The notes under the pieces were generated by a model. It was not told the origin of the DNA. It made no database searches and saw only the letters and a list, made by a program, of their open reading frames with translations. Both the position numbers and the translations under genes were made by a program. Shown here piece by piece: positions 30,242 through 38,494 of a stretch of 64,000 nt of DNA. This DNA comes from Providencia rettgeri (GTDB taxonomy: Bacteria; Pseudomonadota; Gammaproteobacteria; Enterobacterales; Enterobacteriaceae). How positions within the stretch are numbered: position 1 is the first letter of the stretch; every line of letters starts with the position of its first letter. Location: assembly GCF_013702265.1 (NCBI RefSeq), contig NZ_CP059348.1:1364001-1428000 (forward strand), given 5' to 3'.

Positions 30242-31351
30242 ATGAAGGCAGTATCAAGAAAAAAATGGATTTATGGCATATTTGTCCTACTCGCGGCGCT
30301 GGTGACCGCATGGTTTTTTCTTGGTAACCAGCAGCCAGAGAGCTACCAAACAGTTGATGTGACTCGTGGTGACCTCGATAAGCGGGTTATGGCGACGGGT
30401 AAATTAGATGCTGTGCGTAAAGTGGATGTGGGGGCGCAGGTTAGCGGCCAGCTACAAACACTGTATGTCAAAGAAGGTGATACCGTTAAAAAAGGCGATC
30501 TGCTCGCCGTTATTGATCCGCAAAAAGCGCAAAACGAAGTCACTGAATCTCAAGAAACTATTCATGAGTTAGAATCCAATTTGGCATTGGCTCAGGCTGA
30601 ACTAAAGCTTTCGCAAGTGACTTACCAACGTCATTTAAGCCTATCAAAAGTGCAAGCGGTGGCTCAGCAAGAGCTGGATAAAGCCAGAACTGATGTGGAA
30701 GTGAATAAAGCGAAAGTGGCTACGTATCAGTCGCAGATTAAACGTAATCGTGCCTCTTTAGATACCGCAAAAACGAATCTGAAATACACCCAAATTACAG
30801 CACCAATGGATGGTATTGTGACGTTTATCAAGACATTACAAGGGCAAACGGTGATTGCCGCTCAAGAGGCACCAACGATTTTGACGCTAGCTGATTTGGA
30901 TACGATGTTGGTTAAAGCGGAAGTTTCCGAAGCGGATGTTATCTACCTCGAACCGGGACAAAGTGCGTCTTTTACCGTGTTAGGTGCCCCAGATAAAAAA
31001 TTCGCGGGAAAACTGAAAGATATCCTCCCGACCCCTGAAAAAATTAACGATGCAATTTTCTACTATGCACGTTTTGAAGTGCCAAACCCTCAACATCTTT
31101 TAAAGCTACAAATGACCGCACAGGTGGTGATTGAGCTTGAATCCCATAAAAATGTGCTGCTCCTTCCATTATTGGCGTTAGGAAACGAAGTCACTCCACA
31201 AGTCTATGAAGTGGAAGTCTTGAATGACGGGATCCCGCAAAAGAGAAACGTTGAAATTGGCAGCCGCAATGATGTCTCTGTGGAAGTGATTAGCGGGCTC
31301 AAGGAAGGGGATAAGGTCATCGTCGGTCGCAGCAGTGAGACGGAATCGTAA
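30242..31351 (+). CDS. macA: MacA periplasmic adaptor of the MacAB-TolC pump
   Basis: 369 residues from the ATG at 30242; the frame is open to a TTG at 30221. There is one N-terminal membrane anchor (about residues 8-27). The lipoyl/barrel-sandwich blocks G-A-Q-V-S-G-Q-L and I-T-A-P-M-D-G-I-V flank a long alpha-hairpin rich in Gln, Glu and Lys. It links MacB to TolC, exporting macrolides, enterotoxin-like peptides and other substrates. Its stop overlaps the macB start by one base. Confidence 0.94.
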   Translation: MKAVSRKKWIYGIFVLLAALVTAWFFLGNQQPESYQTVDVTRGDLDKRVMATGKLDAVRKVDVGAQVSGQLQTLYVKEGDTVKKGDLLAVIDPQKAQNEVTESQETIHELESNLALAQAELKLSQVTYQRHLSLSKVQAVAQQELDKARTDVEVNKAKVATYQSQIKRNRASLDTAKTNLKYTQITAPMDGIVTFIKTLQGQTVIAAQEAPTILTLADLDTMLVKAEVSEADVIYLEPGQSASFTVLGAPDKKFAGKLKDILPTPEKINDAIFYYARFEVPNPQHLLKLQMTAQVVIELESHKNVLLLPLLALGNEVTPQVYEVEVLNDGIPQKRNVEIGSRNDVSVEVISGLKEGDKVIVGRSSETES

Positions 31352-33297
31352 TGATGACGACTTTACTTGAGCTGCATAACATTACGCGGCGCTATCCTGC
31401 GGGTGAACAGGAGATCACGGTACTCAAAGATGTTTCGCTGAAAATAAATGCCGGTGAAATGGTGGCGATTATTGGGGCATCGGGGTCGGGAAAATCGACG
31501 CTGATGAATATTTTGGGATGCTTGGATAAACCCTCATCAGGGGAATATTTCGTTGCAGGGCAAAATATTGCGACCTTAGATAATGACCAGTTGGCACAAT
31601 TACGACGTGAACATTTTGGTTTTATCTTTCAGCGTTACCATTTACTGAGCCATTTGAGTGCTGAGCAAAATGTCGAAATCCCCGCTATTTATGCGGGAGC
31701 AGGCAAGTCTCAGCGCCAGGAACGAGCGGAACAATTACTTCAGCGTTTAGGCTTAGGTGAGCGAGTCAATTATCGCCCAAGCCAATTATCGGGTGGACAG
31801 CAACAAAGAGTCAGTATTGCTCGCGCTCTGATGAATGGTGGACAGGTTATTTTGGCGGATGAGCCGACGGGTGCGCTGGATAGCCATTCGGGGGAAGAGG
31901 TCATGAAGATCTTAAAAGATCTTTGTGCCCAAGGGCATACGGTGATCATCGTTACCCATGACCCGAAAGTCGCGCAACAAGCAGAGCGGATCGTTGAAAT
32001 CAAAGATGGCGAAATCATCAATGATTCTGGTGTGCTAGCAATGAAGAAAGTGGAGTTTCCGGCAAAAGTTGCGATGAAGAAAAATCCATTAGGGCAATGG
32101 ATTAGTCGATTCAGTGAAGCCTTACTAATGGCGTGGCGCGCGATGGTGGTGAATAAAATGCGCACCTTGCTGACCATGCTGGGAATTGTGATTGGGATTG
32201 CCTCAGTGGTATCCATCATGGTGATTGGTGATGCGGCCAAAGGGATGGTATTGAATGATATTAAATCGATTGGTACCAATACAATTTCGGTGTATCCCGG
32301 AAAAGATTTTGGTAGTGATGACCCAGAAAATCGACAAGCGTTGAAAGCCTCTGATATTTCTGCCATTGCTCAGCAGCCTTATGTTCAGTCGGTGACGGGT
32401 TCCATTGATACCTCTGCTCGATTACGTAAAGGTAATTTAGATGCGGTGGCTAGAGTCGCAGGAGTGGGGGTAGGTTATTTCCAAGTTTATGGTAATAAAT
32501 TCGCTGAAGGGATGGGATTTACTCAGGATATGCTTGATCGGCGTGCGCCTGTGGTGGTGATTGACGGTAATACGAAACGACGCTTTTTTCCGAACAAACA
32601 GAATGTCGTGGGTGAGATATTGCTTATCGGAAATATGCCCGCGACAGTAATTGGTGTCTTGGGGGAGCAAAAATCAATTTTTGGTTCCAGCAAAAGCCTA
32701 GAAGTGTTTTTACCCGATACAACCATTAACAGTAAGCTGATTAATCGTTCTTACTATGACAGTATTGTGGTGAGAGTGAAGGATGGTATTGATGCGAAAG
32801 TCGCTGAGCAGCAACTGACCCGCTTGCTGACATTGCGTCACGGTAAGAAGGATATTTTTACCTATAACATTGATACGTTGGTCAAAACAGCGGAAAAAAC
32901 CACCCAAACTATGCAGCTCTTTTTGACTTTAGTCGCTGTCATTTCGCTTGTGGTTGGGGGGATTGGTGTGATGAATATTATGTTGGTGTCTGTCACGGAA
33001 AGAACTCGTGAAATTGGTATTCGTATGGCGGTAGGCGCCCGTACGATGGATGTGATGCAGCAATTTCTTATTGAAGCCGTGTTAGTGTGCCTTATTGGTG
33101 GCTTAATGGGAATTGGCTTATCTTATGGCGTCAGTTTGATTGCTCAAATGGCGCTGCCGGGTTGGACATTTGCTTTTGATCCTATTGCACTCGTCAGTGC
33201 ATTTGCGTGTTCAACGGCGATTGGGATTATTTTTGGTTTCCTACCAGCAAGAAATGCGGCGAGATTAAACCCAATTGATGCATTAGCAAGAGAGTAA
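31351..33297 (+). CDS. macB: MacB macrolide/peptide exporter, ATPase-permease
   Basis: 648 residues, equal to E. coli MacB. The N-terminal ATPase has Walker [18 protein letters not shown] and I-L-A-D-E-P-T-G-A-L-D. Next come a first membrane helix near residue 280, a large periplasmic domain, and three C-terminal helices including V-V-G-G-I-G-V-M-N-I-M-L-V-S-V-T-E-R-T-R-E-I-G. It forms the inner-membrane part of MacAB-TolC. Confidence 0.95.
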   Translation: MMTTLLELHNITRRYPAGEQEITVLKDVSLKINAGEMVAIIGASGSGKSTLMNILGCLDKPSSGEYFVAGQNIATLDNDQLAQLRREHFGFIFQRYHLLSHLSAEQNVEIPAIYAGAGKSQRQERAEQLLQRLGLGERVNYRPSQLSGGQQQRVSIARALMNGGQVILADEPTGALDSHSGEEVMKILKDLCAQGHTVIIVTHDPKVAQQAERIVEIKDGEIINDSGVLAMKKVEFPAKVAMKKNPLGQWISRFSEALLMAWRAMVVNKMRTLLTMLGIVIGIASVVSIMVIGDAAKGMVLNDIKSIGTNTISVYPGKDFGSDDPENRQALKASDISAIAQQPYVQSVTGSIDTSARLRKGNLDAVARVAGVGVGYFQVYGNKFAEGMGFTQDMLDRRAPVVVIDGNTKRRFFPNKQNVVGEILLIGNMPATVIGVLGEQKSIFGSSKSLEVFLPDTTINSKLINRSYYDSIVVRVKDGIDAKVAEQQLTRLLTLRHGKKDIFTYNIDTLVKTAEKTTQTMQLFLTLVAVISLVVGGIGVMNIMLVSVTERTREIGIRMAVGARTMDVMQQFLIEAVLVCLIGGLMGIGLSYGVSLIAQMALPGWTFAFDPIALVSAFACSTAIGIIFGFLPARNAARLNPIDALARE

Positions 33298-33319
33298 TTT
33301 ATCAATTCGTGATTATTTG

Positions 33320-33352
33320 AAAAGTTGTAGAGGGGATCTCTACAACTTTTTT
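33320..33352 (+). terminator. macAB terminator
   Basis: AGTTGTAGAG pairs with CTCTACAACT across GGGAT, preceded by A's and followed by six T residues, about 25 bases after the macB stop. Confidence 0.92.
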
Positions 33353-33759
33353 CTCACCAAATACGCAATTTATTAAATAAAATAATCGGTGAATGGCTGT
33401 TTAGGTCGAATATTTTGTGCGATTAACTGCAATGAAAAGATAATTTACTCCATATTGGTGTGTCTAAATCAGAATTATCTATAGCTGATAACTCATTTTA
33501 TGAAGTTTCTCTAATCAAATGCGGAATTTTTAACCTATTAATTTACAGCTTATTTTGTTTTTACTCCCTCCTATTTCTCCTCCTATTTAAATAACCGATA
33601 ATAAAAAAGCTATCAAAAAGGTAAATTCTACTTGCGATTTGGTACCGATCGTGGATATTATTCGTCTTGTAGAATAAATGAAACCTAGTTCCATTAAATG
33701 GAGCTTTAGCGAAAAGCCAAAAATCACAAGTAAAGACTCATACACAGCAGGCATAAAAA
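33353..33759 (+). other. Leader region of the permease-amidase operon
   Basis: About 400 AT-rich bases without a gene. At 33687-33705, TTCCATTAAATGGA lies within AG-TCCATT-A-AATGGA-CT. This is a near-perfect palindrome about 55 bases before the permease start and a plausible operator for the IclR-type regulator encoded downstream. The promoter itself is not assigned. Confidence 0.45.
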
Positions 33760-35106
33760 ATGGCAAATAAAGCAGGTGAAGATTATTCTCTGGCGCGGGT
33801 ACCGCAAAGTGCTCGTCGACCGTTTTATGAAGTGTTGATCCTCCGTATCGGTTCACTCGCTTGCGTTTCGCAAGTGATGCTAGGTGCAGCGCTTGGTTAT
33901 GGATTAACGTTTTGGCAGGCGTTTTGGGCCACAATGCTCGGTTCTGTAATTTTACAGGTCGTCAGTTGGGGGCTCGGAGCGGCAGCTTGCCGTGAAGGAA
34001 TGTCAATCAGTCTACTGTCTCGGTGGTCTTGTTTTGGAAAACTAGGATCCGCATTAATTGGAGGAGCCATTGCTATCTCCTTAATGGGTTGGTTCGGTGT
34101 CCAAAATGGTTTCTTCGCGGATGGTATGTATAAAGCGACTAACGTGCTAACACCAGGGACCTGGTCGCTTATTACAGGCATTGCGGTGACAATTATTACG
34201 GTATATGGGTATCGCTTTTTATCTATTACCGCGAATATTTCAACACCGCTATTTTTATTCGCACTAGGTTGGGCAACTTATAATTTATTATCGGGACAGG
34301 ACATTAGTTTATTAATTAATGCCACTGAACCTGCCGGGCCTTTAATGACAATGCCAGCTGCAATTACGATGGTTGCGGGTGGTTTTATCATCTCTGCTGT
34401 AACAACACCAGACATCAGCCGCTTTATGCATAAGCCGAAAGATGTGTTCTGGATGACATTGATTGGAACATTCTGTGGCGAGCTTTTCGTCAACATGATT
34501 GCGGTATTAATGGCTTTAGCATTACGTACAAGCCAAGTTTTTGATTTGATGATGGCGTTAACTGGGTTGCTAGGTGCATCGATTGTTATCTTCTCAACAA
34601 TTAAAATGAATGATATCAATCTCTACTCTTCATCACTCGGCTTCTCCACACTGTTGAACGCTATTTTTAATAAGCGTTTTGACCGCCGTTATTTAACATG
34701 GATTATTGGTATTTTTGGTACCGTGGCTTCCATGTTAGGCATCTTAGATAACTTTATTAGTTTCTTAATTTATCTTGGTATTTCGATTCCGCCTGTCGCG
34801 GGTATTATGGTTGTTGATTATTACTTGTTAAAACGTGACAGAAAAGAGCTGGATATCACCCGAGAACAAGGCATTTTACCAACTCGCTGTGAAGCGTATA
34901 ACCCTGTGACTTTAGTTGCATGGTGTTGTGCGGTTGTCGTCGGTTGGGGCACCTCTGCTCTGGGGCCTTTTGGTGCAGATATTGGCGTTCCAGCGTTGAA
35001 CTCTTTACTGGTTGGTGCAGTGGCTTACTGGGTTGGTATGCGCTTATTAGCGGCATTCCGTGGCGAGAAAGGCACTCACTTCCGCCAAGTTTCTCATTTA
35101 GATTGA
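33760..35106 (+). CDS. NCS1-family (CodB-like) permease
   Basis: A 448-residue inner-membrane transporter with about 12 hydrophobic segments. The N-terminal signature R-V-P-Q-S-A-R-R-P-F-Y-E and the motifs G-W-F-G-V-Q-N-G-F and T-T-P-D-I-S-R are typical of cytosine/purine/hydantoin/allantoin transporters of the nucleobase-cation-symport-1 family. The substrate cannot be read from sequence; the neighbours suggest a cyclic amide or ureide nitrogen compound. First gene of a run with a nitrilase-family amidase 10 bases downstream. Confidence 0.85.
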   Translation: MANKAGEDYSLARVPQSARRPFYEVLILRIGSLACVSQVMLGAALGYGLTFWQAFWATMLGSVILQVVSWGLGAAACREGMSISLLSRWSCFGKLGSALIGGAIAISLMGWFGVQNGFFADGMYKATNVLTPGTWSLITGIAVTIITVYGYRFLSITANISTPLFLFALGWATYNLLSGQDISLLINATEPAGPLMTMPAAITMVAGGFIISAVTTPDISRFMHKPKDVFWMTLIGTFCGELFVNMIAVLMALALRTSQVFDLMMALTGLLGASIVIFSTIKMNDINLYSSSLGFSTLLNAIFNKRFDRRYLTWIIGIFGTVASMLGILDNFISFLIYLGISIPPVAGIMVVDYYLLKRDRKELDITREQGILPTRCEAYNPVTLVAWCCAVVVGWGTSALGPFGADIGVPALNSLLVGAVAYWVGMRLLAAFRGEKGTHFRQVSHLD

Positions 35107-35116
35107 GGACAGATAG

Positions 35117-35950
35117 ATGACCGATAACCAAGTGAAAGTAGCTCTGGCTCAGTTTGATTCTGAACTAGGGAATAAAATAGGTAACTTGCAGCGTATGGCG
35201 CAACTGTGCGAGCAGGCGGCATCTCAAGGCGCTAAGTTAATCTGTTTCCCAGAGCTGTCGACAACGGGCTATCGGGGTGATCTACTCTCCACTCAGTTAT
35301 GGGATCTTAGTGATTTTGATGGCAGTGAAACATACTGCCTATTTAGCCAATTAGCTTCCCGTCTAGATATCACAATTGTGGCGGGATTTGCTGAGCGCGG
35401 TGAACGTCTTGGTGAAGTATATAACTCTGTAGGCGTTTGGAATCCGGGTTGTGAGAATATCAGCGGCGTATTTCGTAAAGTACATGCGTTTGGTATTGAA
35501 AAGCAGTGGTTCAAAAGCGGGGATACTTTCCCCGTGTTTGATACGCCAATCGGCAAAATTGGTGTGATGATTTGCTACGACATGGGCTTCCCTGAAGTGG
35601 CGCGGATCCTCACTCTGCAAGGCGCTGAATTGCTAATTGCACCTTCTGCGTGGTGTATTCAAGACCGAGATATGTGGAATATCAATACGGCGTGTCGTGC
35701 TTTAGAGAATGGCACGCATCTTCTAGCGGTGAATCGCTGGGGGCATGAAGAAGATTTACACCTATTTGGTGGCAGTAAAATTATGGGCCCGCGTGGGCAA
35801 GTTTTGTGTGAGGCATCTTGCGAACAAGAACAGTTGTTAGTTGGTGAGATTGATTTTCGTCTTCAGGCGCATACGCGTTTAAATGTGCCTTATTTAAGGG
35901 ATAGAAAGCCTCTGGATTATGGCTTGCTGGTGCAGGAAACTCAGGTATGA
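35117..35950 (+). CDS. Nitrilase-superfamily amidohydrolase
   Basis: A 277-residue carbon-nitrogen hydrolase. The catalytic triad is visible at family spacing: E46 in F-P-E-L-S-T-T-G-Y, K121 in F-R-K-V-H-A-F, and C153 in M-I-C-Y-D-M-G-F-P-E. Members hydrolyse linear amides or N-carbamoyl compounds in the cytosol. Placed after an NCS1 permease, it may act on the imported compound or a ring-opened product. It overlaps the IclR gene by 4 bases. Confidence 0.88.
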   Translation: MTDNQVKVALAQFDSELGNKIGNLQRMAQLCEQAASQGAKLICFPELSTTGYRGDLLSTQLWDLSDFDGSETYCLFSQLASRLDITIVAGFAERGERLGEVYNSVGVWNPGCENISGVFRKVHAFGIEKQWFKSGDTFPVFDTPIGKIGVMICYDMGFPEVARILTLQGAELLIAPSAWCIQDRDMWNINTACRALENGTHLLAVNRWGHEEDLHLFGGSKIMGPRGQVLCEASCEQEQLLVGEIDFRLQAHTRLNVPYLRDRKPLDYGLLVQETQV

Positions 35951-36693
35951 GTATTTTAACAAGTGTTGTCGACGTGTATCGCTTATTTTTACGCTCAGGT
36001 AATGAGTTAACGGTAACCACGTTGGTCAATGAATTATCGATGCCGAAAAGCTCTGCTTCACGTCTGTTAAAGCAGATGGCAGAACTTGGGTTGCTCGAAA
36101 AGAAAAATAACGCGCCGATTTATCGTCCAGGTTTGTTGATTATGGAGATTGCCCACCGAGCTCGTGGCATGAACCATTTAATTGATATGGCGTTAGAAGC
36201 GTTAGACAGTTTGACGAAAGATACTGGGTTTACCAGTTATGTCTCTGCGTTAGATGAAGACAAAGTCCGTGTTGTTCATGCCAGAATTGGTAACAGTATG
36301 CTGCAAGTGATTACGCAGCCTGGAACGCGTTTACCTATTGGCGGTACATCAACGGGGCGCGCATTATTAGCACGATTGCCGATAAGTGAGCGCATAAACT
36401 TAATTAATTTAGAGCCTGAAGAGTCTCGAGCCAGTTTAAATGCGCGCATTAGCGTGATCAATGAACGCGGTTGGGAGTTTTCAGTCAATGAGTCAGTTGC
36501 CGGTGTCGCCTCTGTATCCAGTACAGTATATGACCCTTCACAAAATACATTATATGCGTTGTGTTTGAGTCTCCCAGAGTCACAAATGACCGATGAGATT
36601 ATCGTGCAGCTGTCCCAAGATCTTTACCGTAAGGCTTCTTACCTAGGATGTATGGTTGGGGACCCTTACTGGTTAGAGCGTAGTACCAAGTAG
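35947..36693 (+). CDS. IclR-family transcriptional regulator
   Basis: 248 residues. The N-terminal winged helix-turn-helix (V-N-E-L-S-M-P-K-S-S-A-S-R-L-L-K-Q-M) is followed by the IclR effector-binding domain, with G-G-T-S-T-G-R-A-L-L-A and S-V-A-G-V-A-S-V-S-S-T-V-Y. It is translationally coupled to the amidase gene, so it is probably the local regulator and senses the substrate or a breakdown product. Candidate operators: the palindrome at 33687-33705, and possibly the hairpin at 36840-36876. Confidence 0.88.
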   Translation: MSILTSVVDVYRLFLRSGNELTVTTLVNELSMPKSSASRLLKQMAELGLLEKKNNAPIYRPGLLIMEIAHRARGMNHLIDMALEALDSLTKDTGFTSYVSALDEDKVRVVHARIGNSMLQVITQPGTRLPIGGTSTGRALLARLPISERINLINLEPEESRASLNARISVINERGWEFSVNESVAGVASVSSTVYDPSQNTLYALCLSLPESQMTDEIIVQLSQDLYRKASYLGCMVGDPYWLERSTK

Positions 36694-36839
36694 TCAAAAA
36701 AACTTGTGATATAAAGCAGTATCAGCAGTAAAAGTTCAGTAATGAGTAGTTGCAGTAAATAATAATTAAATACCATTCAAAGTGCGTGAATACGCCTTCA
36801 TCAGGAAATATACCCTTTGTCTTTAGTTAAGGGGTATTC

Positions 36840-36876
36840 AGAGTAAGCGGGTGCTCCTTTGGTGCCCGTTTACTCT
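36840..36876 (+). promoter_or_regulatory. Long hairpin upstream of the DUF1177 gene
   Basis: AGAGTAA pairs with TTACTCT and CGGG with CCCG, extended by G-T pairs to a TCC-TTT-GG top. A smaller imperfect hairpin (ATACCCTT/AAGGGGTAT, 36810-36837) precedes it. No T-run follows, and the DUF1177 start is 40 bases downstream. Could be a weak terminator of the IclR gene, an attenuator or an operator. Confidence 0.5.
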
Positions 36877-36915
36877 AAAACTCTAAAAAAAATAATTAGA
36901 ATTAAAGGAAGTACA

Positions 36916-37848
36916 ATGACTCTAAAGCAAACTTTGTGCGTTTATGAGCTGCTCGATTGTGCGAATGTTAGTGGGCATGATGTTGTTCAGTTGTTCCAGG
37001 ATTTCCCCGCAGTTCAAGTCATTTCAACGACTGTAGTCGATCAAAAAGGCCAAAGCGATTTCGTCAGAATCACCATTCCAGGCATACAAGGCAAGTCCCA
37101 AGGTAAGAATGCACCAACGCTAGGGATCATCGGGCGTTTAGGTGGTTTGGGTGCAAGACCTTCGCGCATTGGGGTTGTTTCTGATGCGGATGGCGCAATT
37201 GCTGCCATCACAACGGGATTAAAGTTGGCTCAAATGCAGCAAAGAGGGGACGCATTACAAGGGGATGTGATCATTACAACGCATATCTGCCCAAACGCGC
37301 CAACTCGTCCGCATACGCCAGTCGATTTTATGGATTCACCCCTTGAAGACGCTACGATGAATCTTCATGAAGGGATCCCAGAAGCGGATGCCATTTTATC
37401 GGTGGATACCACCAAAGGAAATCGCTTAATTAACCATAAAGGTTATGCGCTATCACCGACGGTTAAATCGGGATATATCCTACCTGTTTCTGAGGATCTA
37501 TTGCGTTTAATGGAGTGGAGTAGCGGACAAAATGCGGTGACTTTCCCGTTATCTATCCAAGATATCACGCCTTATGGCAATGGGCTTCATCACCTCAATA
37601 GTATTATGCAGCCAGCGGTTTCAACAACAGTTCCGGTCGTTGGTGTCGCAATTTGCACTGAAACTGTTGTGCCGGGTTGCTCAACGGGAGCTAGCCATGA
37701 AGTGGACATTGCCGCGACTGTGAAATTCATGATTGAAGTCGCAAAAGCTTTCGGCGAAGGCCAATGCGCGTTCTATGATGAAGAGCAATATCAGCTATTA
37801 ACTGAATTGTATGGTGATATGCATCATTTGCAGGCAACGGATGAGTAA
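36916..37848 (+). CDS. DUF1177 family protein
   Basis: 310 residues from the ATG at 36916, preceded by AAAGGAAG. I recognise the DUF1177 family from blocks such as L-G-I-I-G-R-L-G-G-L-G-A-R-P, T-H-I-C-P-N-A-P-T-R-P-H and T-P-Y-G-N-G-L-H-H-L-N-S. Conserved His, Asp and Cys (C-P-N-A-P-T-R-P-H, V-D-T-T-K-G-N-R, P-G-C-S-T-G-A-S-H-E-V-D-I-A) look like metal or catalytic residues, but no reaction is established to my knowledge. The cluster with a permease and an amidase suggests an enzyme of the same pathway. Confidence 0.75.
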   Translation: MTLKQTLCVYELLDCANVSGHDVVQLFQDFPAVQVISTTVVDQKGQSDFVRITIPGIQGKSQGKNAPTLGIIGRLGGLGARPSRIGVVSDADGAIAAITTGLKLAQMQQRGDALQGDVIITTHICPNAPTRPHTPVDFMDSPLEDATMNLHEGIPEADAILSVDTTKGNRLINHKGYALSPTVKSGYILPVSEDLLRLMEWSSGQNAVTFPLSIQDITPYGNGLHHLNSIMQPAVSTTVPVVGVAICTETVVPGCSTGASHEVDIAATVKFMIEVAKAFGEGQCAFYDEEQYQLLTELYGDMHHLQATDE

Positions 37849-37916
37849 TAATATTTGTTGCAGACTGTCTTAATTTAGAGTGTTATTAACCTAAAATATC
37901 GCTAATTTGAAATAGC

Positions 37917-37955
37917 CACAGTTAATTATTTACCCCTTAAAAATAATTAACTGTG
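37917..37955. terminator. Convergent terminator
   Basis: CACAGTTAATTATTT pairs with AAATAATTAACTGTG around ACCCCTTAA; A/T-rich arms serve both the DUF1177 gene and cspD. Confidence 0.7.
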
Positions 37956-37970
37956 CTCTATTACCCTAAC

Positions 37971-38204
37971 TTATTCTGCTTTTGCTTCACTACTTTCGAT
38001 AATTGGAATAATGGCGGTAGCATGAGCGCCTTTAGGTCCATCAATCATAAGCGTGTAGTTGACCTTTTGACCCGCTTTGAGAGTCCGGTAACCATCCATT
38101 TGGATTGTGGAATAATGTGCAAATACATCATCTCCGCCATCTTCTGGACAAATAAAACCAAAACCTTTGGCATTATTGAACCACTTAACCGTACCTGTAT
38201 TCAT
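37971..38204 (-). CDS. cspD: Cold-shock-like protein CspD
   Basis: 77 residues from the ATG at 38204, with AGGA eight bases upstream. It begins M-N-T-G-T-V-K-W-F-N-N-A-K-G-F-G-F-I, with RNP2 D-V-F-A-H-Y-S and the CspD-specific T-I-Q-M-D-G-Y-R-T-L-K-A-G. In E. coli CspD inhibits DNA replication in stationary phase and lies between macB and clpS. Here the catabolic cluster separates it from macB and a prophage follows on its other side. Confidence 0.93.
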   Translation of the reverse strand: MNTGTVKWFNNAKGFGFICPEDGGDDVFAHYSTIQMDGYRTLKAGQKVNYTLMIDGPKGAHATAIIPIIESSEAKAE

Positions 38205-38494
38205 ATTTCCGTCCTTCAAGTTTGCTACTGACTGTTTATATACATGCATAAAATGCATATGTATACCAGAAGAGTTTTTTCATTACACGTAAATTAAATT
38301 AATGTTTTATTTCGATAATATTTTTTATCTGTTTTTAACTTATTGTATATATTGATTTATTAAAATATCGATTTTCTTATTATGATTAAACGCATAAGGA
38401 GTGTTATGGTGTTTCTGTTTGTTTTATAAGCAATTATTTTCTTCCCCAAAACCCCACCAAAAATACTCCCCAAAACATTTAAAAATTTGAGTCT
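38205..38494. other. cspD upstream region and presumed attL end of the prophage
   Basis: About 290 very AT-rich bases between cspD and the integrase stop. In lambdoid prophages with this int orientation, the attachment core lies just beyond int, so attL should be here, but no second copy is in the window to identify it. A well-placed AAGGAG precedes an ATG at 38406 that opens only seven codons (M-V-F-L-F-V-L). This may be a host start displaced by the insertion. Confidence 0.5.

Noticed and set aside
33587-33934. 115-codon minus-strand frame
   Set aside because: It overlaps the N-terminal part of the NCS1 permease and its leader; no domain or ribosome site.
38205-38494. tRNA or tmRNA gene as the attachment site
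   Set aside because: No cloverleaf-like segment or CCA-type end is visible; the region is simply AT-rich.
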